DNA of 64,000 bases from assembly GCA_021234155.1 (NCBI GenBank), contig JAJEKV010000081.1:576027-640026 (forward strand). Reading direction: 5' to 3'. How positions within the stretch are numbered: the stretch's first letter is position 1; every line of letters begins with the position of its first letter. This DNA comes from Isoetes taiwanensis (lineage: Eukaryota > Streptophyta > Lycopodiopsida > Isoetales > Isoetaceae). The translations under genes and the position numbers were made by a program. Under the pieces are notes generated by a model. That model was not told the DNA's origin and searched no databases. It was given only the letters and a program-made list of their open reading frames with translations. Below are positions 31,573 through 43,357 of this stretch, piece after piece.

Positions 31573-32718
31573 CTTTTTGTTCCCTTTCGTGCCAAAAACT
31601 AGGGAAGTTTCCTTTTTTAGCTTCTAATCTTTGATAACAGCTTAGAGGCTCTGAGGTTCTTGGCAATGCGAGTGCACTTGGTATTTCTGTTTCTTGCTTA
31701 TGCATCTGCCTTAAGTTTTCGGCTATGGGAGTTGTGCCTCAAGTTAGTTTCCTTTTCTGCCATTAATCTCGTTCCTGTCAGCTCCTAGTGGTCTGGCTGG
31801 GAGAAGGGATGCAGATTCCAGGAAACAGATACAAACAACCTTGTAGTATGTGTTGACATAAGAAGAAGGAACCACTCTTCAAGTACAGTCTCCAGCTAGA
31901 TTAATTTTCAGAAGGGATCTTCAAGATTAGCTTGGTGTTAGACTGGAAACAACTGCTGGCTCCCTGTAGTAATATGACAGCTAAGAAGAACACGATATTG
32001 ATATCTATAGTACTATTTTGTAACCTTTTTCTTTATGCCGGTGCTAGTATCTGCAAGAGCTAGACTCTTTGACAGAAGATGCGCGCTTCTGCACTTCTGT
32101 TGCAAATGTTTCAAAGATTTTGTGGTTGTTTGTCTAACAATTAGCAGGGCCCGTGCTCCCCTTTTCCAGCAAGGAGTGGCTTGTGAATTGGTAGTCTGTA
32201 GGAATGGGACAGTTCAAAAGTCATTGACTTCTAGTGGGCGGGAGACCTTAGAAAGGTTAATTTCTTGGTCTTGCAGGAAGACAAGGCCTGCATGGCTAGA
32301 TGCAGATGGGTCAAGCATGGGTCAGGATTCTAGTGGTGGTGTTCCTTTTGGTTCACTTGGTGAGAAGAAGGTCGAGTGCCTCATTGCATGAGGCAACCCC
32401 TATAGTACTGTTGCAGCAACTGATGGGATTAGCACTATCTTCGGCAGGGAGCGTAAAGAGGATCCTGTCTCTAGTTTGGCAACTGACCAATGCGATTGGC
32501 TACTCCCTTTCTTGCTGCTGGTAATCTCAGGTCTGGTTTCTTTGCTATATCTAAGGGTCTATTTTTGAAGCAATGATGCAGTTGGGGAATGTGGAAAGAC
32601 ATGAACTTTGCTCTCATAGTATCTGTTTGGAGAAGAGGCCGGGTAGTTCTATATGTATGTAAATGTTTTACCTTTTGAAAAAATTACAGATCCTTGACTT
32701 CAAAAAATAAAATAAAAT
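31573..32718. other. No gene recognised
   Basis: Mixed-composition DNA. Plus-strand frames (32035-32391, 32300-32524) are short and show no family motifs. A flanking-sequence role beside the copia element is likely. Confidence 0.35.
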
Positions 32719-35700
32719 AGAGTCAATAGTCAACAATTTATCATATTAACTCAATAGCATATTATTCTCACATTCTACAACTTTGTTGTACATTTATTTC
32801 TACTTATTCCTTTATTTCCTATATTGCTCCTTTCAGATCTAGATCTTTATTAATAAATCTAAATCGCCATTAGACATAAGCAAATTCTCAATCTTCACAT
32901 TGATAGAAGAGAAAGTGAGTAACCATGAATAAACTATTCGAGGAGCAAGCAACCATTGAGAAATATATTGGATCATTGTAGTAATGGGTATGATAAAAAC
33001 ACTGTAGCTATATGTTTAATCACAGTACTGACCTCTTATTTTGATCCAGAACCAACTGTATCTCTGTATCAATGTAATCTATACATCTTGCATTCGATTT
33101 GAGCATCTGGTTCCGGCGGTTACGCCTCACCGTCATACTCATAGGATCAATTCTACATTGGACCAAAAATGTGTATAAGGAAATGTTCAAAACTATTGGA
33201 CCGTATACCCCCCTAGAATCATGCTTAATATATTAGGATGATGACTATAAAAATATCATGTTATTCTTAATCATCCTCAAAGCATTTGCAATAAAAGCTA
33301 TATCTGGTCTGGTGTTATTTGCAATAAAAAGCAAACAACCTATTAATTGCTTGTAAGGAGTTTTTAACATTAGTTTCTTTTCTTGATCTGTTTTGGGGCA
33401 CATGTTGACAATTTTGTCTGCCTTAACAGGATTACAATCTTGCATGTTGAATTTCTCTAGCATTGTATCAATGTACTCATTTTGACAAAGTGTGGTCAAT
33501 CTCCTTTTCCTATATCTTTTAACTTGAATTCCCAAGAATTTGGAAAGTTCTCCCAAATCTGACATTTTATATCTTCTTTTCAGAGTCTCTTTGCACTGTT
33601 TTAGAATGTCCATGCCATTTGCTGCGAAGATACAATCATCAACATAGATTCTAGAATGGGACTCGCAAGAAACCAACAAACCGCATAGATAGGCTTCTCA
33701 TTCATCTCAGCAGATTTTCTACAATGGTGGACAGTGGGTAGCCGCACACATGCGAACTACCCACGAAAAATAAAGGAAAATCCAATTATATCATTTGGAC
33801 CCCCAAAAAAATACAATGCTAATAGATGAGTGGCTGATGTACCGCGAGAAAGCTTGTCACCGGGGATTAAAAACCAGCCCTTCGGGTTTTCGAGGAAAAA
33901 CCTAGTGATAAGCCTTCGGCAAGGGCTTAGACAAGCGTAAGGCATAGAATCGCTCCCAAAACCCCGCGATAGAGAAGTCGAAAAAACAGATGCCGCCGCC
34001 AACCCAGCACACTGCGCACATCACCAACATAACAAACGAGAAAACATACCAGAGAATAGCATCACCCGGGGGGTGAAAAAACATCACCCGGTGGGTGGAA
34101 AAACATGATAAACGTAACTTGTACAAAATATAATAAACAAAGAAGGGGGAGGGTGGGTTCAAAGAGAATAAAGTCACTGGCGAGAGAAGAGGGAAGCGCC
34201 GATGAGACGGGATGCGTAAACGCCACCGAAATAGCGAACTCCCAACCAAAACGGGCATGCGCCGCCCGCATGCATGCACGACATGCATGCATGCTCGTCC
34301 CCATTCGAGAAAGGCGATCCGATGTCTCGGATCGATCGATTCTAGAATGGGACCCGCAAGAAACCAACAAACCGCCCCACTACCGCAGAGAACTTCCTTA
34401 CAAACTAGGATCGAGGACCCGAGGTCACGGGGCGAGCCAAAGGCCGAAAAGGATAGCATGAAAGAAACGCCAAATTGGCTAAACCAGGCAGGAAGAAGCC
34501 CCTCCCCTGCCTGGAAACAATTCAAAGAGAATAAGGTACTGCTGAGAGAAGAGGAAGCGCCGATGAGACGTGGATGCAGAAACGCGCCTGAAATAGCGAA
34601 CTCCCAACCAAAACGGGCATGCGCCGCCCGCATGCATGCACGACATATGCTCGTCCCATTCTAGAATGGCGATCCGATGTCTCGGATCGATGCGATTGCC
34701 ATAACACAGAATTTATCTCCCTCTTTTAGAATATAAATATTCCCATCATTTGCAAGTTTTTCAAATCCCCGCTCTTTCAAATATTGATTAATGCACATAT
34801 AGCACTGTCTTGGAGACTGCTTTAAACCATAAACAACTCGTTTCAACTTCCAGACTTTTGTTTTTTCCTTTTCATATCCTTGAGCCTGTTTCATGCAAAC
34901 TTCCTCATCTAGTTCAGCATTAAGAAACGTTGTACATATATTTATATGGTGCAATTCCAAATTTCATGCATTGGCAATAGAAATAATCATCCTGATACTT
35001 GTCAATTCAACTGAGTATATTTCCTCAAAGTCTATACCTTTTCTTTGGGAATATCCTTGTGCAACTAACCTTGCTTTATATTTCGGGCTTCCATCTGCAT
35101 TCTTTTTCACCTTATATACCCACTTATTTCCAACAGCCTGTTTGCCCTTGGGCAAATCAACCAGTTCATATGTAGATGTTCTTTCAAAAGAGTTTATTTC
35201 CTCATTCATGGCTTCTCTCCATTTATTAGCTTCTGTGTTATTTATTGCTTCATCAAAAGTTTCTGGAGCATCTGTTTGCATGATTATTAGAGCTTCATGA
35301 TCTTGTTCATGCAGCTGCAATTTGGAACTTTTTCCATTTTCTTTTCTGCCATGAAGGCTTGTGTCAAGATTAGCTTCCTCTATTAGCCTTTGACTTTCAG
35401 ATTTCCTTTTTCTGAGTTTTATTTCATGATGCTCATCCTTATGTTCTGGATTGTAATTTGTATCAGTACCATGAACTTGATCTGTACCATCATTTCCATC
35501 ATTTTATGCAACCTTGTTCCTATCATGGTCATTAACAAGTGATTCATCTTTATTCTGTTTAGCTGCTCATCTAAGTCTGTAACATCATTTAGATTTGATC
35601 TAGAATCTTCAATCTTTCTATATTCAACTTGAGCGTTACTATTAAGCTTAGGTTTGTACAATTCCTTTTCCACAAAGACAACGTCTCTACTTATTGTAAT

Positions 35701-38402
35701 GTTTCTTTTCTCTGGATTATACATTCTATACCCTTTAGAGTGTTCATCATAACCTACCAAATAGGTTATGACAGATCTGTCATCCAACTTCAGTCTATTT
35801 TCCTTAGGAATGTGTGTATAACCTAGACAATCATATGCCTGTATTTTGCAAAGCTAGGCAAGTTTCCTGACCATAAGAATTCTGGACAAACATCCTGTAA
35901 GCCTTTTGATGGCAGTACATTCTGCACCAACACAACAGTCTTTACAGCTTCCTCCCAAAGATGATTTGGTAATCCTGCATGCTTAAGCATAGATCTAACA
36001 GCATTCGAAATTAACTTGTTCTTTCTTTCTGCAACCCCATTCTGTTGGAGTGTGCAGATGTAAATTGTCTTTTTATTCCCTTCTGTATGCAATACTTCTT
36101 AAATTTATAGGAGTACTCACCTTATTCTTTTGACAGTTTTCACATTCAGCCTCTGTAGCAAATCTTCTAAAAGCTTCGAATGCCAAATCCTTTGTTCTCA
36201 GAAAAAAAACTCTTGTTCTTCTGCTGTAGTCATCCACAAAAGGTATAAAATAACCCCAGAAATTCCTATTACATTTAATGGCCCACATAAGTCAGTATGA
36301 ATTGGTCCATGAATGTCCCTTGTTTTCCTTTTAGCTTTCGAAAAAGGAGGTCTTGAATGCTTTCCCAATTGACAACCTGTGCAGACATAATTTTCTTTGA
36401 GCTTATCTGCAGATTTAATCCAGCCTTGTTTGATCATCATTTCAATATTTTTGAAGTTGATATGCTTCAATCTTTCATGCCAAATTTCAATATCAGATTT
36501 TAAGGTCAGATTTATGCTCCCAAAACCATTTGCACTTATACCAAATAGGTTTCCTACTCTTCTTCCCAAAAATTTTAGTTCATTTCCTTCATGAATTTTG
36601 CAATCCATTTGCTCAAATACCACTCTAAAACCCATATCAACAAGTTGAAAATTTGATATTAAATTTCTGACCAAACTTGGAATACAGAGGACATTTTGCA
36701 AATTTACACTTCTTCCATTCAAGTCAAAAAGTTCTAAAACTCTAACATCTTTGATTTTCTGCAAATCCCCATTGCCCACTTATACATGTCCCCCATTACC
36801 TCCTTTGCACTCCTTTAAGATTTTTGATGTGCATGCAATTAATTTTTTTGCTCCACTATCTAAAATCAGAAGATCATCATTACTTTTAATGTAATTCTTA
36901 CATGTGGAAAATAATTTGCACTTACTTATCTCATCTTCTTCTTCATCTAGAAACACCTCTTCTGCAACATTTGCTTCTGTATTCACATTTCGTCCTCTAT
37001 CTCTTCCCCTTCCCCTGAAACTGGAATTTGCTCTTCCTCCTTTGCCCCTTCCTTGCTTCCATTCTTTGGTGTAGAGCAGGTTGAGGCATAATGCCCCCTT
37101 CCTCCACAACTGTAACAATTTATTTCTTTGCTTAGATTAGGACAATTGACTTTAACATGTCCTAATTGATTGCAATTAAAACAAGGGCCTATTGTACCTC
37201 CTTGTCGATTACCAGACTTTCCCTTTCCTCTTGCAAGTAGGGTTTGTGAAGCCTCCTCATCCTCCATAACTTTGGCTTGCTCTATTTCTGTTCTTAACAC
37301 CCTTTCTGCATCAATCCTTGGCCTTGCAATTGTTCTAATAAAAATAGACACAACTCCCAAGACTTGCTACTGCTCTGGAGATTGCAAGTGCCTGCTGTTG
37401 TTGAGTGTAAAACACCCCTGCACCTTCCAAATTAGCAATGATGTTATCAAAAGTTTGAAAGAAATCATTTACATCATCCTTTTCATGAAACTTTAGCCTC
37501 CTAAGTTCATTTTCTAGTACATCAATCTGATAAGTTGTTTTTTCCTCATATGTAAGCATCATGTACCTCCATATTTATTTGGGATTCATCTCTCATTTTT
37601 GCACTTTGTTCAATTGTACTTTCTCTAGAAGTCATAACAACTTCCCTGATCTGAGTTTCCATAGTTTGCTCTTCATTTAATGACGAGCTCCCTTGAGCTA
37701 CCACAGCAACAACTCTGCCTCTCTTTCCAAACTTGGAATCCAGAATCACTTTTGAACACATCAATGGCATTCAACAATCCAACACCAAACCTGCTAGACA
37801 TAGTTGCTAAACCAAGCTTTGATACCAATCTAAGACAACTTAGAGTTAATAGTCAACACTTTATCATATTAACTCAATAGCATATTATTCTCACATTCTA
37901 CAACTTTGTTATACATTATTTCTTCCTTTATTTCCTCTATTGCTCCTTTAAGATCTAGATCTTTAGTAATAAATCTAAATCACCATTAGATATAAGCAAA
38001 TTCTCAATCTTCACATTGACAGAAGAGAAAGTGAGTAACCATGAATAAAATGTTTGGGGAGCAAGCAACCATTGAGATATATATTGGATCATTGTAGCAA
38101 TGGGTATGATAAAAACACTGTAGCTATATGTTTAATCACAATACCAACCTCTTATTTTGATCCAGAACCAACGGTATCTCTGTATCAATGTAATCTATAC
38201 ATCTTGCATTCTATTTGAGCATCTGGTTCCGGCGGTTAAGCCTCACCGTCATACTCATAGGATCGATTCTATCCTCTATACATTGGACCGAAAATTTGTA
38301 TAAGAAATGTTCAAAACTATTGGACCATATACCCCCCTAGAATCATGCTTAATATATTAGGATGATGACTATAAAAATATCATGTTATTCTTAATCATCC
38401 TT
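32719..38402 (-). mobile_element. Ty1/copia LTR retrotransposon, decayed, both LTRs present
   Basis: A fossil element in minus orientation. LTR-like repeats of about 555-565 bases lie at 32719-33283 and about 37842-38402, roughly 95% identical by hand count, which suggests an insertion a few million years old at usual plant rates. A tRNA-Met-type primer site (TGGTATCAAAGC, minus strand) is at 37816-37827. Parts seen in order are gag with two CCHC knuckles (about 37360-36990), protease (about 36880), integrase zinc-finger and core (36700-35830), reverse transcriptase (35320-33300) and little or no RNase H. It is broken, with roughly half a dozen or more breaks plus an insertion at 33648-34690. 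Confidence 0.85.
33648..34690. mobile_element. About 1-kb insertion inside the copia reverse transcriptase
   Basis: GC-rich and unlike its surroundings. Two internal direct repeats stand out. 'AGAGAAGaGgAAGCGCCGATGAGAC' through 'GATCCGATGTCTCGGATCGA' occurs at about 34150-34337 and 34530-34690. 'TCTAGAATGGGAC.CGCAAGAAACCAACAAACCGC' occurs at 33648 and 34341. Also present is 'GGGATTAAAAACCAGCCCTTCGGGTTTTCGAGG' at 33867, akin to the LINE tails at 40950 and 50655. It is a non-autonomous element or a composite; its family is not determined. Confidence 0.55.
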
Positions 38403-39055
38403 AATATATTAGTGTCTCCAAGACCACTAGTATTTATAGAGCCATCACGGTCTTCTTCTTCGAATAGTGAACATAATAATGACCTGCAAGCATCTAATCA
38501 CTTGGCATATTTTAGAACACAAGTGGAAATTCACTACCTTCATATGAATCTATTACAGTTGCATGACATCATTTTTGTTGAGGCCATATGCATTCTATCT
38601 AATGATACAATGTGTATCATGTTTACTCCTTACTACCGCAATTGATGGAAAATCTTGAGCAGCACTTTGGCTAGAAATTAGGGTCTCTCACTTTTGAAGT
38701 TGTGGCAGATTGCACTTGGACGTAACAAGAATTTCGAGTACTTTATAGTTTTGTTTCTCTATCATTCAACCCCATCATGGCTTCTACCTTCTCTACAATC
38801 TTGCAATTTCCATTAACAGATTGTGTGATAGGCCTAGATCTCCCCCGGGGGCACTTATACAAAAGGGGGTATGCCATGTGCATGCAGAGGGTGACCAAAA
38901 ACACCCTCGTATATGGTTTTTTGAAGGGCAAATTTGACCCCTTCCATACAAAACTTACTCCAAGTAGTGGTCAAAAACCCCCTTACTCTGCCATATACAT
39001 GTGGAAATGGGTCCAAAAAACCCCCCTACAAGTCACTCAGGCACATTGTATGGCA
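38403..39055. other. No gene; a short GGTCCAAAAACCCCC repeat
   Basis: After the LTR, AT-rich DNA runs to about 38770. Then 38840-39035 contains 'gaCCAAAAACACCC', 'gGTCAAAAACCCCCTTAC' and 'GTCCAAAAAACCCCCCTAC' as spaced direct repeats with partly inverted flanks (CATGTGCATG / CATATACATGTGG). No protein was recognised. Confidence 0.35.
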
Positions 39056-39059
39056 CCCA

Positions 39060-39480
39060 AAAGTGAATCCCCCTTGAGATCTCCCAGCCTTTCCAGTAGC
39101 TTATCCCTGGGTATTGTATCAAATGCGTTTTTGAAGTCAACAACGCAGCAGTATAATGTCTCGCCCTGTGACCTTGTTTTTTCTGTCGCCACTCTCAAAG
39201 TCATCAGATGATCTATTGTCGAACGATTTGGCATGAATCCTGCTTATTCCATGGCTTGTTTTTCATTCCTTTCTGAGCACTTAGTTATCCTTATTTCTAT
39301 CACCTTGCTGTACCACTTTGTCATTCCACTCCTAACCATTATAGTTCTATAAGTTCCTGGGTTTAGTGGGTCGCCCCTTTTAAATAGTGGTATTATTGCA
39401 CTGCTAGCTAGGCAGCCCTTCTCTTAGAGCCTTATTGAAGGTCTTGATTACCACTGTTATAAATTCATTCCCTGTAGCTT
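39060..39480 (-). mobile_element. LINE reverse transcriptase fragment
   Basis: The minus strand reads 'MPNRSTIDHLMTLRVATEKT' followed by 'LYCCVVDFKNAFDTIPRDKL'. These are the R..ST.DH and D[FY].KAFD.[VI].R reverse-transcriptase blocks of non-LTR elements. Upstream pieces (RPTKPRNY.T) match the preceding block. Stops and at least one frame change are present. It cannot be the same copy as the 3' piece at 40855, because the order is wrong for one collinear insertion. Confidence 0.7.
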
Positions 39481-39939
39481 TGAAGATGTTCCTCGTGTTA
39501 TATTTGTATTATATTTTTATAAATTCATCTCCTACAACTTTAAAGTCAGTTCGTCATATTTGAACATGTTTGTATGGGTTGTTATATTAAAAAAGAAAAA
39601 GAAGAAGATAAGACCCAATAGAAAGATAATCATGTTAGTTTGCTGGTTGTATTGATCAAAGCATTCTTATTAGAACATTGAATTATTTTGATAGAGGTTT
39701 GACTATCTGTATTTCATACTTCAAAACTTTATTTCATATTTTAAATTAAAGGCACTGTCTATCGTAAATGACTACAAGCGAAACGAGAGGCCGCAACATA
39801 CGCTCTTCGCCATAGGAGGCACATATTTGATGACCTCAGTAATTCGCGGCATAAAAATTCTTATTATATTAATTGCACGGCAAGAAAATTTCAAGAAACT
39901 TTACACTATAATAATTGCTTTTCCTTGAGTGCCCAACCA

Positions 39940-40530
39940 CTAGGTTAGATTGAACGACTATACTGGGCATTTGAGTTGTGGGCCAGTGTAAATGGACATT
40001 TAAGCAATTTCAATAAATGCCTTTGTCATTTATATACGTGTTGTTAAAGCATTCTGAAAGAGCTTGTTAGTGCCACTTTGTTAGAGAGGGTGACTATTAT
40101 CTAGTTTGAATGGACAGTTGAACTATTATCATTGAGTGGGTTGTCATTTACATGAACTTCTCAAAGCTCTTTTAACGCATTTGTCCAGACATTGCTTAGC
40201 TATTGTATGGATGTGGTGCAGTTTGAATGGACGTTTGAACAAATAGCAATCAATGGGTTTGTCATTTGGTAAGTGACGATTATTTGGCAAGACTTTAGCT
40301 CAACATATTGATGGCAAATATCAAATAAATTTAGGCTAATTGAATCAATCTAACAGATGAATTGAACCCAATACACACTTGCCTGAGCACTTTTAATGAC
40401 CTTATGAGAGCATGGTTAGATAAGATGACTATTGTGTAGTTGTGGGCCAGTTTGAATGGACGCTTGAACAATTAATAATGAGTGGGTTTGTCATTTACAT
40501 GAACTTGTCGAAGCACTTTGCACGGCATAA
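39940..40530. repeat. Degenerate tandem repeat, period about 118 bp
   Basis: The landmark TTGTCATT lies at 40023, 40141 and 40259 (118 and 118 bases apart) and again at 40488 (229, about two periods). It is preceded each time by 'GGnCAGTtTgAATGGACrtTTgAaCaAt..CAAT.A.TGG' and followed by 'TACaTGaacTt.TcaAAGCa'. At least four copies, one interval missing or decayed. No ORF. Confidence 0.75.
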
Positions 40531-40656
40531 TTGTCAATTTGTTTTCAACTATATACCATTTTGGACTATGTTTATACATGTTATTTAGCACGGCATAATT
40601 GTCAATTTGTTTCCAACTATATACCATTTTGGACTATGTTTATACATGTTATTTAC
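40521..40656. repeat. 68-bp recent tandem duplication
   Basis: CACGGCATAATTGTCAATTT... at 40521-40588 is repeated at 40589-40656 with one substitution. It is much younger than the 118-bp array it abuts. Confidence 0.9.
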
Positions 40657-40854
40657 ATGGCATTCCTATATGTGGGTAATTCATTTGCTTCATTTGCATA
40701 GTGCTAGGCAAAACATGATGATGATGAAATATATAATAAAGATGAGGATATATTTTCCCAACCAAAAGAAACAAAATACTCCATCCTACTATAGATGAGA
40801 CTATTTACACATTTTACATTCATAAGTTGGATTTTTATTCGTATATATACATAG

Positions 40855-41400
40855 TAGAATAGAATACAATAGAATGTATTTTTATCGTCCACAGAGACCA
40901 ATTGGCTTATGGGACCCAAACAAAGAAAACAACAAACGTATTACTGTCAGGATTAAAAAACCCTCGTCTTGGCAGTAATAAGTATGCTGACAAACTGTAT
41001 AATGCTATATATAGGTACAATTTAATACCGTGCTAGAGAGCATATCTGAGTACGTGCATTCGTCATCTCCTGAAGATATGATCCCAGTAAGTCTATAGAG
41101 GCAGTGCCTAGTAGCACATCTAGCGGCTGACTAGGCGGGATTAACTGAATATAGCATGCTCGAATTTGGTTGAATGCTGGACAATTCTAAAGGCCATGTC
41201 ATTCATCCTCAATGGCTCCCTGTTGGCAACACTGACAGATCATATTCTCGCATGCCTCTTGAATCCATCTCCTTGTCTCAATGCAGAGGCGATGCACCCT
41301 CATGTGAATGAAAGCTATCAATCTACACTTCTTCATAGGCAAATGTGTACACAGGTAGCATTGTGGCCCTCTTGTGAGCATGGGATTAATCGCATTGAAT
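40855..41400 (-). mobile_element. LINE 3' end with AATAGA tail
   Basis: Collinear with 50547-51120: both contain 'GATATGATCCCA', 'TCATCCTCAATGGC', 'GAATCCATCTCCnTGTCTCAATGC' and 'CCTCnTGAGCATGGGATTAA'. On the minus strand the frame resembles the C-terminal Cys/His tail of LINE proteins ('LCIETRRWIQEACENMICQC', then 'AIEDE'). The 3' end is a short AGAATAGAATACAATAGAAT microsatellite followed by host DNA, shared with the other copy. It is 5'-truncated. Confidence 0.7.
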
Positions 41401-42106
41401 TATAGCAGTTAAAAGGCACGTGATCAACTTGGGTTTGATGCTTTAAATCAGGAAAATGCTTATCTTACTAGGGTGAAATTCAACTATGGTATTTGAAACC
41501 TAACTTTTAATTACATAACAACTAAAGCTTTGGCACATCAAAAAATTAGGACGCTTGACATATTCCACTTTCCCTGGTTTTTAAGTGCATATGCCAAGGT
41601 GTCATTATTTAACTATACTTTATCTGTTAGCAAGTACTGTCCTTTAAAAATAAAATATAACCAACTGTCTCATATCGCCAGGTGAAAGAAAAAGTTAGCC
41701 ACATGTTCTTGACTTGTTTGCACATGCATGAGCATGGAATCTCATGTGCGAACACTCCATTTTAATATGGAGAATTTAGTGCCACGCCTACAAAAGACGC
41801 CCATTGTAATGTCAATATCTTATCATTGATTCTGACGATTCTCTCTGCCTTCAATTTCTTTGCAAGCAAATCTGATGCAAAAAACTTCAAATCTAATCGT
41901 CTCTGTGTGAAGCACGTGGTGCTGCTCAAGATCTTGATCAGGGGGTAACCCCCAGAATTTCATCCCTGACCAAGAATTTTTGAGTCATTGGCACCCCTAG
42001 GTGCCCAAGAATTAGAAATAATGATTTTTGATTGGTAAGCACCTTTTTCTTTTAATCTGGGTGGCCACAAGTGTGATTTTGCCCATAAAGTTTTCTCTAC
42101 ATCACC
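41401..42106. other. Upstream region of the GT29 gene
   Basis: AT-rich, no ORF. It probably holds the promoter and 5' untranslated region of the gene at 42107, but no specific element is obvious. A small exon cannot be excluded: GATTGGTAAGCACC at 42029-42042 resembles the exon 1 donor at 42804. Confidence 0.35.
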
Positions 42107-43357
42107 ATGGACATTGGCATCCAAAGTCCTCAGAAGCAACCAACACCTTCTGCAATGAAATATTTAGCCCTTCTTATCACAACATGGTCATTGGTTGCAT
42201 TCAATATGCAATCATGTTGGAGAAGCAGGCAAGCCGAATTAACAATGGAACTCGGGCAAGAACTTACTCCTTGCCAGAGCACCAAAAATTGTTCAAAGGG
42301 AATGCTATGTGTGAAAGGGACATGCGAGTGTCCAATACTCTTTCCAGGCCCAAGATGTGACATACAAGCGAGAGATCTAAGAAAAGGATGCATGACATCC
42401 ATGATGGACCCTCTCATGGACATATACATGCTAAATTTAGGGCTTCCTTTGTTAAACCATTCAGAGAGAATGCAAGCTACATGGAAAAATGGTACTCATC
42501 ATTTGCAAGAACTTGGTAATACAGAAAGTTGTGCTGTCGTAGGAAGTGCACAGTCTCTAATTCAAGGGACAAGGTATGGAAAAGAAATAGACCAGCATGG
42601 AACTGTGATAAGGTTCAATGATGCCCCTACGTTAGGATATGAAGAACATGTAGGCTCTAAGACTACATTAAGAATACAGAATAAAGTCTACTGTGGCTTC
42701 ACAGAAAGGCCTGGTGAGCTCTGTATGCGCTATACAGCACGCCATAATAGTTCAAGTGATTGGAGTTCAGATGTGATGAAGGGGTATATCCAACCAGAAA
42801 CAGATTGGTAAGCACTAAAGGCTTTGCGTTGTGAACAGCTTAATGCCAAATGTTCGTCAATTATGTTGTAGAAGGTGTAGAATTTGAATGTGTTTTGCTT
42901 TTTTATGTTGTTTGTGATGTAGTACAAATTGGTCAGGTTGCATACCAGTGCAAGGGAATTCATATACATTAACATATGCAATGGCATATTGGAATCTTAG
43001 TTTTCCTCGTAAGCGTTCCAAGCATAAAACTCAAAGGAAGCTTTCTAGTGGTTTCTTTGCCATTGCTCTCTCCCTTCATATCTGTGGACAGGTAATACAA
43101 TAGTAGTTTTCTTCCCCCTTTTTTTTCCATTTTTACATAATGTGTGTTTTCCACAGGTTGATGTTTATGGAATAGAAGGAGGAGAATTTCATTACTACGT
43201 CAAAAACATCATAGAAGGGCACAATGAAGGACCTTGTACACTGGCTGGGTGTAAAAACGAACATTCTTTCAAACAGAGACATAGTTGGAACTCTGAAAAG
43301 AAATGCTTACTACATCTCAAAACAAGTGCCCTACCTCGATTGTCCTTCAGATCATAG
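42107..43357 (+). CDS. GT29 sialyltransferase-like protein with EGF-like stem (three exons)
   Basis: Exons 42107-42807, 42923-43091 and 43157-43357 join in frame across GT-AG introns of 115 and 65 bases. The start may instead be ATG at 42155. It is a type II membrane protein layout: a hydrophobic anchor 'YLALLITTWSLVAF', a Cys-rich EGF-like stem (C-x5-C-x5-C-x4-C-x-C-x7-C within residues 56-84), then the GT29 core. Sialylmotif L reads 'CAVVGSAQSLIQGTRYGKEI' continuing 'DQHGTVIRFNDAP' and 'VGSKTTLR'. Motif S is 'SSGFFAIALSLHICGQVDVY'. Motif III is 'FHYY', and the last motif is 'HSFKQRHSW', where the usual Glu five residues after His is Arg. It should act in the Golgi lumen. Plant GT29 proteins may use KDO or deoxy-sugar donors instead of sialic acid. 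The C-terminus may be altered. Confidence 0.72.

Noticed and set aside
31306-31705. Same small protein (GQSNFRSEGEAFFGSF) on both strands
   Set aside because: It is an inevitable result of the inverted repeat, not evidence of a gene pair.
33902-34664. Long ORFs on both strands within the copia insertion
   Set aside because: The frames follow GC-rich direct repeats and do not resemble any protein; the two repeat copies give different frame lengths.
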